Origin: Symbiodinium natans
Taxonomy: Eukaryota > Sar > Dinophyceae > Suessiales > Symbiodiniaceae
Length of the DNA: 64,000 bases
NCBI GenBank assembly: GCA_905221605.1
Contig: CAJNDS010002433.1
Location: 292,001 to 356,000 of the forward strand
Direction of reading: 5' to 3'
The translations under genes were made by a program, and so were the position numbers. Below, piece by piece: positions 55,351-64,000 of this stretch (its first letter is position 1; each line of letters starts with the position of its first letter). The notes beneath the pieces are model-generated. The model saw only the letters and a program-made list of their open reading frames with translations. It was not told the DNA's origin and searched no databases.

Positions 55351-56273
55351 CTCTCTTCCTCTCTTCCTCTCTTCCTCTCTTCCTCTCTTCCTCTCTTCCT
55401 CTCTTCCTCTCTTCCTCTCTTCCTCTCTTCCTCTCTTCTCTCTCTCTCTTCCTCTCTTCCTCTCTTCCTCTCTTCCTCTCTTCCTCTCTTCCTCTCTTTC
55501 TCTCTCTCTCTTTCTCTCTTCTCTCTTTCTCTCCTCTCTTTCTCTCTTTCTCTCTTTCTCTCTTTCTCTCTTTCTCTCTTCCTCTCTTCCTCTCTTCCTC
55601 TCTTCCTCTCTTCCTCTCTTCCTCTCTTCCTCTCTTCCTCTCTTCCTCTCTTCCTCTCTTCCTCTCTTCCTCTCTTCCTCTCTTCCTCTCTTCCTCTCTT
55701 CCTCTCTTCCTCTCTTCCTCTCTTCCTCTCTTCCTCTCTTCCTCTCTTCCTCTCTTCCTCTCTTCCTCTCTTCCTCTCTTCCTCTCTTCCTCTCTTCCTC
55801 GCTTCCTCGCTTCCTCGCTTCCTCGCTTCCTCGCTTCCTCTCTTCCTCTCTTCCTCGCTTCCTCGCTTCCTCGCTTCCTCTCGTCCGCCTCTCGTCCTCC
55901 TCTCGTCCTCCCTTCCTCTCGTCCTCTTTTTCTCTCTTCCTCTCCTCCTCTCTTGCTCTCTTCCTCTCGTCCTCTCGTCCTCTCGTCCTCTCGTCCTCTC
56001 GTCCTCTCGTCCTCTCGTCCTCTCGTCCTCTCGTCCTCTCTTCCTCTCTTCCTCTCTTCCTCTCTTCCTCTCTTCCTCTCTTCCTCTCTTGCTCTCTTGC
56101 TCTCTTGCTCTCTTCCTCTCTTCCTCTCTTGCTCTGTTGCTCTCGTTCTCTCTTTCTGTCTTCCTCTCTTTATCGCTTTCCTTTCTCTGTCTCTGTCTCT
56201 GTCTCTGTCTGTGTCTCTGTCTCTGTCTCTGTCTCTGTCTGTGTCTCTGTCTCTGTCTCTGTCTCTGTCTCTG

Positions 56274-56347
<74 letters not shown>

Positions 56348-56368
56348 GCTCTCTCGCTATCGAAGTTC
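55351..56368. repeat. 1-kb pyrimidine satellite, TCTTCCTC units grading into (CTGTCT)n and (CT)n
   Basis: About 100 copies of the 8-bp unit TCTTCCTC with local variants (TCGTCCTC, GCTTCCTC, TCTTGCTC), then CTGTCT hexamers (about 56184-56300) and CT dinucleotides. Because 8 is not a multiple of 3, every frame reads as LFLSSSLP-type repeats, so the long open frames are artefacts. Confidence 0.97.
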
Positions 56369-57160
56369 CATGGGAAAAGGGAAGTAAAAAGCGCGTTCCT
56401 CTCGGGCCCCCCAAAAGTACCACGGAGAAAGCCGTGCCCACAAAGTATTCACCAAATGACATGCCAGGCATCCCTAAATCACCGCTCTGCCTACGGCATC
56501 CTACGGGTTCTTTCACGTGCTTTGGATCTGGCATGCTTTAAGTCTTGGATTTGGCGATGCTTTTGTTGTGGGAGAAACCTTTTCTCAAAGCAGAACTACT
56601 AACGAGATAGCATGACTAGAGCGAAGCCTTTCCTTCAAAGAAGACGTCCAATTAGCTAGCGAGATGCATGTTCCTGTGAAATTAGTAAGGCTGGCACTGT
56701 GTTCCTCCAAAAAAGGTTTTGTGATAATGGGTATTCCCTGAAGTAATATCTATATTTGTAGGCTCGTTTCATATGGATTCTTATCATATTGAAATCACTA
56801 ATTTGTTGTTGCTGTCTATTGTTATTTGTTTGTTTCATTGTTGTTGGTAATTTACTTGTTTTGTTTATTTGCATTTTTTGGAGGGGGGGAGGAGGGGGGG
56901 GGGTTCAGTTTCTTGTTTGTTCTCTAGATTGTATCCGCTTGTGCGGGATTCAGGACATTGCTATGCAAAAGGTTGAAGAACCATGCCGCAACTCTTCCAG
57001 GTTTGCTTTGTAGCTGACTTTTTAGAACAACCCGTGAGGATTAGGACAGTACAGTGCAGGCCCTCAGGGAACGCGTTCGGATGTGGATATACAGTTTACT
57101 CTTTGCAGAGACTCAGAGCACGCGTAGACTTCCAAAGTAAATCGATCCCCGAGACGAAAG
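56369..57160. other. Stretch without a recognised gene
   Basis: T/G-rich, with a G-run at 56880-56902. No motif-bearing frame was seen. Confidence 0.4.
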
Positions 57161-57238
57161 GTGGATGACATCATCGGCAGCTTGGAGAACGAGGTGCCCG
57201 ACCCAACAAATCCTCCGCGTTGGGGGTTCACGAGATGA
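57161..57238 (+). CDS. Candidate exon, unknown
   Basis: After ACGAAAG the frame reads VDDIIGSLENEVPDPTNPPR then WGFTR and TGA at 57236-57238. Acidic/Pro pattern with clear coding character. Short, and its partner exons were not found. Confidence 0.4.
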   Translation: MDDIIGSLENEVPDPTNPPRWGFTR

Positions 57239-57687
57239 TGCTCAAACTGTGCGTGTGGCATTAGGTGCACATGTCAACCCCAGTGAGGGCACTGCCCTGT
57301 GCAGCGTGCGTGTGACGAACATGTGCGTGCGTTTATATCTGGGTGCTTGCACGCTTCTCCGGAGCACCACACATTTGCATTGTATGCCAGAAGCCTGGAT
57401 ACGTGAGTCGAACAATGTTCTTTCAGAGACGATGAGAATCAAGCTCCAACTACAGAGCTTCCATGTCCCACAACAACGGCCCATAGGGAGGTCCATGGGT
57501 CCAGAGTGTGCGCACGGCTGTCTATAGGTGCCTCTTTTAACTGCGGCCAGCAGGCTACTGCACCCGTCGCCAGAAGAGCTGGCAACAAATGTGGTGGTCC
57601 CACTTGAATGACATGATGGGTTCCTGAGAATGCTATGTACCACTACTTCTATGTCCTACGGCCCTGCTGGGGACCTGAGTGTCAACT

Positions 57688-57778
57688 TGGTGGTTTCCTG
57701 AAAATTACAGGTCCCTGTTATAAGGGAACCCTACTATTTGGTCTTTTTTGGGAGGGCCCCTATTTTCGTAAACCCCCA
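57688..57778. mobile_element. Family B palindromic element
   Basis: GTGGTTTCCTGAAAATTACA at the left and CCCCTATTTTCGTAAACCCC at the right form the ends. GGTCCCTGTTATAAGGGAAC is inside. Confidence 0.6.
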
Positions 57779-57849
57779 CTTAGGTCACAGAAGGCACCCA
57801 GGATGCGAAGCCGAGCCGCGAGGCCTGCAAAATGCCGCACTTCATTTGG

Positions 57850-57995
57850 GGGGTTCACGGAAATAGGGGGACCCCCGATATACTGTAGATCCCCGAATAG
57901 TAGGATCCCCGTTTTACAAAAAAGGGGCCCCATCCGCTTGTACAAAAAGAGGGCCCCAACAGGGTATCCCCGAATTTCGGAGACCCACCCATGTC
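57850..57995. mobile_element. Family B palindromic element
   Basis: Left end GGGGGTTCACGGAAATAGGG and right end CCCCGAATTTCGGAGACCCA are inverted copies. Core GAATAGTAGGATCCCC. It is followed by a telomere-like piece at 57998-58020, with another at 58079-58100. Confidence 0.6.
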
Positions 57996-58101
57996 CCTAA
58001 AATTCCCTAAACCCTAAACCCGGTATTAGTCCCTGCAACGTGGCCTGAGTGTCAGCTAGGCGGGTGGCAAAAAAAAAAAACCCTAAACCCTAAACCCTAC
58101 A

Positions 58102-58530
58102 AGTCGGCGGCAGGCTTCCAAGCGGCGCCGTCGCAGTTCTACCAAGAAAGAGCATGCCAAGGACCTCCGTGACAACTTAAGTGTGAAGCCTAGGCGAACT
58201 GTTGCCCAAGTCTGGAGTGAATCTGGGCAACAGTGTCAGTGCCATGATGCTTTGAGTGAGGTGTTGTCTTCTGATTCAGGAGAAGGCTACGGATGGCACA
58301 GGAAAGCCGCAGCCGAAGCCCTCCACAAAAGAAGATCAGGCCCTTCCGGTCCAAGAGCCACACAGCGTGCCATGCGATCTTCGAACGCCGCCCAAAGTTG
58401 GCCTCTCCTGGACAGGGGGACAAGAACGCAGGAAAGAATCAACCTCAACCTGCGTCGGCGAGACAAAGATCAAGCAAAGTGCCCCGGGAGCGGTCGGAGC
58501 GCACCAGTCTGCCAGTCGCTTGGCTCTTAA
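58102..58530 (+). CDS. Hypothetical basic protein exon
   Basis: A 142-residue frame begins just after a telomere-like tract and ends TAA. It reads RRRRSSTKKEHAKDLRDNLS, VKPRRTVAQVWSESGQQCQC and HDALSEVLSSDSGEGYGWHR. The first half is convincingly coding. After about 58278 a second frame (EKATDGTGKPQPKPSTKEDQ) is equally good, so a splice at ATTCAG|GAG may switch frames. No family is recognised. Confidence 0.4.
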   Translation, partial: SRRQASKRRRRSSTKKEHAKDLRDNLSVKPRRTVAQVWSESGQQCQCHDALSEVLSSDSGEGYGWHRKAAAEALHKRRSGPSGPRATQRAMRSSNAAQSWPLLDRGTRTQERINLNLRRRDKDQAKCPGSGRSAPVCQSLGS

Positions 58531-58883
58531 TCGATCATGTTATTATTTGATTATCTCAACTAGAATATTAATTTTATTTTCAGAGACATGTCCTTACATT
58601 GCCTTGCATTGCATTATATTGTATTATACTTACTATTCTATTTTATTTTGTAACGGTCGGATCGACTTGCTACGATGCTCTTGGCAGGCTGCTCTCCCCA
58701 GTCGTTCAACGTCGTCACGGAAGTACAGCGGAGCGCAGGAGTTCCGAGCCCTGTGCGGTCTAGAGTCTATCGGGAAAAAAATTCGGGGTTCAGGGAAGTT
58801 CAGGGTAGGGTCCTTTGTGCAAAGCGCGCGGCAGAAGTCGCCACAGGACCGGCGTGCGCGATCTGGCTCGGCCGGCAGGCCGC

Positions 58884-59129
58884 ATGGGCATTTCACTGCA
58901 AGTTGTTTTTCCAAATCACGATGAGGCGCTTGTTTTTTCGTTGCTGACAGCCTTTGAGTTAAGTGGCCCTGGAGTTTCCAGTGCTCGGTTTGCAGCGAGG
59001 ACGCGCCGAAGGTCGGTTCCGGTGGCTGAGAACGCCATTGTTGGGAGCCCGGCAGGGGCAAACGAAGTGCACCATGCGCTCGGGACTTGTGATGTTTGGA
59101 GGTCTATAGTGAAGAGTAGCGCTAGTTGA
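58884..59129 (+). CDS. Hypothetical ORF, 81 residues
   Basis: ATG 58884 opens MGISLQVVFPNHDEALVFSL and continues LTAFELSGPGVSSARFAART, VPVAENAIVGSPAGANEVHH to TGA 59129. Codon pattern favours + although a longer minus-strand frame overlaps. Unknown function. Confidence 0.4.
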   Translation: MGISLQVVFPNHDEALVFSLLTAFELSGPGVSSARFAARTRRRSVPVAENAIVGSPAGANEVHHALGTCDVWRSIVKSSAS

Positions 59130-59835
59130 CCAGAAGTGATGCCTGGAGCCCCCTCGACTTGCCTGCATCCTTGTGTGCGCTGACAGAGTCCAGCTCGTTT
59201 TCTAGCCACTGATGGGTAACGCTGCAGAGCAGCTGGATAAGACAGCGGTGTTGTCAGTTGCCAGTTCGGCACCTTGGATTTCTTCAAAGGCCCAAGCCGT
59301 GTCGGTCAAGCAATGCACCAGCCACTGACCTTCTCCTGCTTTCCTTGTTAGGTGGATTGTCTAAACTCCGGCTCTAGACCCAAAAAGCTGCTCGGGCTGG
59401 GGCTACACCCCGGCCATATCCAGCAGACGGCCCCAAACTCCAACTGAAGTGGAACCGGCGAGGGAAGAGGACAGTGAAGACTGCCTCGTGTAAACCGCTA
59501 CGGGTTCTTGGTGGCACCCGCACCATGCCTGGTTGGGATGTGTCGTGCTTGGCAAAGACCCCTGCCATCCCCTGCCAGGCTGAGAAGAATTTGCGTGCTG
59601 TCGTTGAACTCAGGATGCCACACTGACGGCCGACCAGAGGGAACCATCTGCCAACTGTTCCTCGCCTCCTGTGGAGGCTGTGAGCTGCTTGATTTCCGCA
59701 TTTTTCCAGCATACCGGGCCACGCTCACAGGAGCCGCCACAAGGACGGGAAGCGACTCCTACGCAGAGCAAGGCCCATGAGGAGAAACTTCAGGCTTGCT
59801 CATCCGGGAGTTCAGTTTGAGCTGAGCAGGCGGAA

Positions 59836-60156
59836 ATGGCAGAAACGGGTGGCAAGGAAGTCGTTTCTACGTCTCCGGACGAGGCCGACGCAGAGTCACC
59901 CAAAGAAGATGATGTGTCTTGTGACATGCATTGGCGCTCGTGCCGCATGAGTTTTACACGACAGGACATCATCCCTGCACTGGGAGCAGCTGCATCAGCG
60001 ACAGCGCAGCAGGCAAGGGCAAGAAGGGTTTTCTTGGCCAGGAAGCGCAGCAGCTTTGACAGTTCTGGTGTTCACGGCCTTGATTCTGAGGCGGAGCCGC
60101 ATATCGGGTCGCGACATTTTGTGACTCCCAGCGAGGCAGGTGAAGTTACCACTTAG
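59836..60156 (+). CDS. Hypothetical acidic protein, 106 residues
   Basis: ATG 59836 to TAG 60156, following an acceptor-like GAGCTGAGCAG. It begins MAETGGKEVVSTSPDEADAE and SPKEDDVSCDMHWRSCRMSF, then an Ala-rich helix (LGAAASATAQQARARRVFLA) and a Ser/Glu tail. Strong coding pattern. The upstream sequence 59730-59817 is open in the same frame (EPPQGREATPTQSKAHEEKL) but is cut by TGA 59818-59820, so the ATG is taken as start. No domain is recognised. Confidence 0.55.
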   Translation: MAETGGKEVVSTSPDEADAESPKEDDVSCDMHWRSCRMSFTRQDIIPALGAAASATAQQARARRVFLARKRSSFDSSGVHGLDSEAEPHIGSRHFVTPSEAGEVTT

Positions 60157-60688
60157 GGTTTCCGAAGTCTATGGGGTCTAAGACGCACAGATTTGGGAGT
60201 TTTGGGCAAGAATGATCAAAAGCGAACCCTCTATACATGTTTTTGGTAAAGTGTAGCCCTAGTTCTAACAGCTATTTCATTCAGCAGCCATTTCATCATG
60301 GCGTAAACTTTTCGAGTAATTGAATTGGCCTCCAACTGCGTTGCTCAAATTGGCTTTGAAACTACGATTGCAAGTTGGGAGGACTCACATAACTACGAGT
60401 TTATTTTTTCTATATGCTCTTGTCAGAGACTGCAAACAATGTTAGTAAAAGGCAATGTTGTTGCTCTTGTTCTTGTTCTTGTTCTTGTTCTTTGTTCGTG
60501 TTCTTGTAGGTCATCTAGCTGGCAGAAGCAACCTTTGATTGCAACACATAGCATAGTAAAAAAGCTGAATTGCATTCCGAGTCGCCGTTAATTGGCCACT
60601 CATGTGTAAGTCAGACTGCTTAGTCATGAAAATTCGTACATATATACCTTGTAGAAGTATGTAGGAATAAACAAAAGTACATTATGTG

Positions 60689-60830
60689 TATATATATATA
60701 TATGTGTGTGTGTGTACATATATATATATATATGTGTGTGTATATACATATATATATATATATTTTAATATATTATATTATATTACATTATATTACATTA
60801 TGTTATATTATATTGCATTATAATATGTGT
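60689..60830. repeat. (TA)n, (GT)n and TATTA microsatellite block
   Basis: TA runs broken by GTGTGT, then ATTATATTACATT repeats. Confidence 0.95.
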
Positions 60831-61325
60831 TGCCCATTGCAAGGCTGCCTCAGCAGAGGCGGATGCGTCAGGGCGACAGAGTGCAGCGTGGCAGTTGGGA
60901 GGGCACGGCACAATCGACACGACTGCGGTTTTGGTTTTAGGGCTTAAGGCTTAAGGTTTAGGATGAGATGACCAAAGCCAGTGGAGCATGGCTTGAGCGG
61001 GAGGGGTCAAATCCTGACTGGTTTACAGGAATTTGTTTTGTTTTTGTTGTTCTGGAGGAGGGTGGGGGGGGGGGGGCTTCAACATTGATCCTTTCAACAG
61101 AACCTGGCCGTTTGGAGGGAGGCTCTATATTGAACAAGTCAACATGGAATTCAGCCACAAGAACGAAGAGCAACAGCAGCACCGCTTGTGCGTCTCAGCC
61201 CGTCAGCGTGTGGGGTTTCGGGCTTAGCAGTCTGGGACTTAGGGGTTTGGGGGCTTCGGGGTTCTCTGCTGACAAGAGGCTAAATAAACAAACCCCGGAC
61301 ATAGCGCACTGCAGACCCTGCTGAA

Positions 61326-61493
61326 CAGGAGTTCAGGGTTTTGGGGTTCAGGGCGGTTCCGGGGTTTAGTCGTTTAGGGCTTTGGGTGTTGGGGCTTAGG
61401 GCCTAGGGTTTAGCCCCACACACTTGGACTTGCTTTCGTTGGCTTCGGTCACCCCCAACCAACCTTAAACCCGAAACCCTAAACCCTAAACCT
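61326..61493. repeat. Degenerate telomere-like sequence
   Basis: GGGTTTAG-like units at 61326-61410 and CCCTAAA at 61465-61493 in the opposite orientation, around an 55-bp spacer. Confidence 0.7.
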
Positions 61494-61502
61494 GGGAAAA
61501 GG

Positions 61503-61643
61503 ATGACACGCACAAATGGAGAAGTGTACCAAGGGTGCCAACAAACATGGGATTTCTGGGGTGTGAAAGCGCTCTTCAGCGAAGGCATCGAGGCCAAGCA
61601 CCAGCGTATGGTCTCCCACAGAGGTGGGGACGCCGGCGATTGA
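61503..61643 (+). CDS. Candidate exon, unknown
   Basis: ATG 61503 opens MTRTNGEVYQGCQQTWDFWG and continues VKALFSEGIEAKHQRMVSHR before TGA 61641-61643. Codons are strongly coding in type. It is followed within 35 bp by a family C element, which may sit in the next intron. Confidence 0.4.
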   Translation: MTRTNGEVYQGCQQTWDFWGVKALFSEGIEAKHQRMVSHRGGDAGD

Positions 61644-61675
61644 GGCTGAGGCCAGCATGGGTCCAGAAACTTACT

Positions 61676-61790
61676 GTTGGTGAGGAAGGAAGTGGAGGAA
61701 TGAGGTACCCTAGACCCCCTGTATGATATACCCTTTAAGGGATTATATAGGGTACCTAATTCTCTCATTCGCTACTAACCGACAGTGGTG
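61676..61790. mobile_element. Family C palindromic element
   Basis: Ends ACTGTTGGTGAGGAAGGAAG and CGCTACTAACCGACAGT are inverted. The centre has ATACCCTTTAAGGGATTATA and GGGTACCTAATTC, matching the tandem pair at 15278-15436. Confidence 0.65.
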
Positions 61791-62763
61791 GTTGTTGTCG
61801 GGATGAAAGTCGGTATGCATGTTTGTTGATGTAGTTCGCGCCAAGCCTTATGATCCACCATGACGTGACGAGTGACTTTTGTGCTACATTCAACAAGCTA
61901 GACTGCGTTAAGCAACAGACTCAGTTCCAGTGCAACATATCCTTGATAGACCACTCACACGAGATGGCATCTCACTTCCCCTCCGGCACATGAACTTCTT
62001 ATCCGTACACGACGAACTTTGGCTCCTTTTAGCAGATGCAAGTTTAAGAGTGCTGAATCTTGTCTTCCGAAATTCATCTAGGCCGAATACCTGCTGCCGA
62101 GGGTGCTTTGCTGTCCACAGTGATCCTCGGTGGAGTGTTTGGTTGCAAAAGTGTGCTCCCGCGCACCCAACTCAAGTTCTTCGTAGCTTGCAAAGCTTGG
62201 CGTCAATGGGGCTCTTCTTGTAACTACTTAGCAACCACACTACGGGGAAGAACGAAGCCCCACTTGCGAAGGCACCCATGCAGTCACCAATCACAGAGGA
62301 TGGGAGAAGAAAACGTCAGAAGCGCATCTCCAGTGTTGCACTGGCCAACGCATCTTGGCACAAGGGGCTCTGATTCGTGAATGATTAGTGGCTTTTGTGC
62401 ATTAGGAGGAGACAATGCTACACTGACTACAGGGTAGCTGCGTTGTCAGAACAACGTGGGTGAATCTCTGAAGGCGCCTGGCTGCATTTTCTAGAAAGTT
62501 GAGAGTAGTTGCAGCGAGGGAAAAGAAATCGAGCCGTTATCTTCGCGATCCAGCGGCTGGCTATCTGAGAGAGCGGAAGCCACTTGTCACATTATTTTGA
62601 GGCCCTGTTCTCCGTAATTTGAGAAATACGTTTAATCTTGTGCTGTGGATTTGCGTGTGGATTTGAGGAGTCACCCTCGCTAATATGTCGGAATGCGACC
62701 GATGCTGCGTGGAGCTTGGCCATGCAAATCTGGATTCAGCAGTACAGGTCGCACCTATCATAG
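61791..62763. other. Stretch with one weak coding frame
   Basis: The frame 62060-62380 includes LLSTVILGGVFGCKSVLPRT and QLKFFVACKAWRQWGSSCNY, possibly coding on +, with no family match. The rest holds nothing recognisable. Confidence 0.3.
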
Positions 62764-62873
62764 ATGGGGGGTTTACGAAAAACCGGTGACCCGAACATAG
62801 ACCCCGAAATAGTAGGATTCCCTGATTACATGGACCCCAGTAAGGTACCCCAATTTCGGAACCACCATATCTC
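62764..62873. mobile_element. Family B palindromic element
   Basis: Left end GGGGGTTTACGAAAAACCGG, right end CCCAATTTCGGAACCACC. Core AAATAGTAGGATTCCCTGAT, TGGACCCCAGTAAGGTACCC. Confidence 0.65.
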
Positions 62874-62967
62874 ACTCAGGCGAACACAGAGCGAAACCAG
62901 CAAGAGAAGGTGGTCGCCAAGCGACGCTTGGATCGACCAACTCATGCACTCGTTGGAGGGATTCATG

Positions 62968-63019
62968 GAGTTTCGGGTTTTGGGTTTTGGGTTTAGGGTT
63001 TAGGGTTTAGGGTTTAGGG
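62968..63019. repeat. Telomere-like tract (TTTAGGG)
   Basis: TTTTGGG units grading into four perfect TTTAGGG. Confidence 0.9.
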
Positions 63020-63117
63020 GTATGCAGCGATGTGAACTGTGCGACGGGCTGATGGAGTGTAGGTTCTGAAACTGACCTCGGACAGCGTCCATCCTGTCCA
63101 GAAGGGCCGTTTGCTCC

Positions 63118-63270
63118 TTTAGTGTTTAGGGTTTAAGGCGGTTTAGGGTTTAGGGTTTAGGGTTTAGGGTTTAGGGTTTAGGGTTTAGGGTTTAGGGATG
63201 CTCAGAGCCTGGGTTCAAAAAAGGGTTTAGGGTTTAGGGTTTAGGGTTTAGGGTTTAGGGTTTAGGGTTT
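63118..63270. repeat. Telomere repeat tracts, up to eight perfect TTTAGGG units each
   Basis: Two long perfect runs (about 63140-63196 and 63224-63268) separated by 27 bp of other sequence. Confidence 0.95.
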
Positions 63271-63562
63271 CCCAATAACAGAGATGCCGTAACATACCCG
63301 TCAGGACCAAGCACACAGCCTGGCCAGCCGACAGCCCGTGCACGCTGGGCACCTCTTACTCGGCTCTCCGCCGCAAAGCAAAACGCCGGGGCCTCGTTTT
63401 GACGCGTTCTCGGGTTTCACTTATACAAGGCGAGGGCAGACAAATCCACCACCCCTCTCATGCGCCTGCAGTTCTCTGTTCATGGAGAACTCAGAGCAAT
63501 AAATATACATAAATATACAGAAGTATACGTAAGTATACATACATATGCATGTCCGAAGTCCT

Positions 63563-64000
63563 GCAGAGGCGGAGGCGCAGGGGCTGGTGGTGAACGCTGG
63601 CGGAAGCAGCTCAAGGTGGCCAAGCCTCCGAGCAGCGCTCATGGTGAAGCAACAGCTTCGTCAGGCCGGGGGGCACCTACACCTTCACAATGAGGTTGGG
63701 GGTACTCCAAGATACGCCCTCACCATATGGAGGTGCCATCCACGGCTCCTGCGAGGGTTGTACCGATGGAGCAGCAGACTACGGCCAAGAAGGAGAAGAA
63801 TGACGCACTCAACCAGCAGGAGCTGACAAAAGGACCCCTGAATCAGATCAAGTTTCGACTCCCTGCAGGCAGGATTTCTCCGGATATGCCTTACCGATTT
63901 GCGTTTACCCGCTGAATCACATCCAAACAGGCCAAGGGCGTCCTCTCTTGCAGGTTGGTCTCGAAGACCTGTACCGCGAGCTCCGGCGAGGTTTGTGTGG
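63563..64000 (+). CDS. Partial hypothetical gene running off the right edge
   Basis: Three coding-like segments on +. About 63563-63700: GGAGAGGERWRKQLKVAKPP, SSAHGEATASSGRGAPTPSQ. About 63733-63915: VVPMEQQTTAKKEKNDALNQ, QELTKGPLNQIKFRLPAGRI. 63955-64000, after TTGCAG: VGLEDLYRELRRGLC. Acceptors ATATGGAG|GTG and CTTGCAG|GTT and a GA donor near CAAT|GAGG fit the splice style of this genome. No family is recognised. Confidence 0.4.

Noticed and set aside
55233-56387. 384-codon open frame on + of LFLSSSLP repeats
   Set aside because: It is a by-product of the 8-bp pyrimidine satellite; overlapping frames in other registers are also long and repetitive, and there is no non-repeat coding context.

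Overview
This window is nuclear DNA of a dinoflagellate, most likely a Symbiodiniaceae-type alga. The evidence is: many interstitial tracts of the dinoflagellate telomere unit TTTAGGG/CCCTAAA; genes made of many exons whose introns begin with GC or GA as often as GT and whose exons resume with G after the AG; intron-poor PPR-repeat genes; and EF-hand voltage-gated channels. Every gene recognised with confidence lies on the + strand, as expected for the long one-direction gene blocks of these genomes. No prokaryotic or viral gene was seen.

Layout. (1) 0.5-7.4 kb: the last exon of one EF-hand ion-channel gene (536-1291), then a complete paralogue in six exons (2887-7441). One intron of that paralogue is a small inverted-repeat element flanked by a 4-bp duplication, i.e. 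an introner-like insertion. (2) 8-12.8 kb: mostly repeats with a few coding-looking fragments. (3) 12.85-18.73 kb: a more distant voltage-gated channel cut into about 18 very small exons. It is invisible to a simple ORF search, but its voltage sensor, S4-S5 linker, S5, S6 and two EF-hands are readable. (4) 18.7-36.8 kb: repeat-rich DNA (telomere-like tracts, three families of small palindromic elements, a 43-bp-arm hairpin) with scattered candidate exons of unrecognised genes. (5) 36.8-41.4 kb: two adjacent PPR-protein genes, probably acting on organelle RNA. (6) 41.4-47.8 kb: unrecognised coding fragments and repeats. (7) 47.8-54.2 kb: a third complete EF-hand channel paralogue in six exons. 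(8) 54.2-64 kb: a 1-kb CTTCCTCT satellite, palindromic elements, telomere-like tracts, several hypothetical exons, and a gene running off the right edge.

The three related channels (536-1291, 2887-7441, 47809-54200) share an N-terminal block, six membrane segments with an S4 of R/K every third residue, a pore with FRC-x-(N/T)GEC like the calcium-channel 'FRC-x-TGE' filter, and an EF-hand DADGSGT. They therefore look like calcium-responsive cation channels of one locally duplicated family. Exon models for the two complete copies were built by paralogue comparison; both give exon sums divisible by three (805 and 837 residues). The most notable result is the small element family at 4375-4475, 18078-18184 and 24434-24523. 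Two of its three copies have exact 4-bp target duplications and sit between coding segments whose frame is restored by precise removal.
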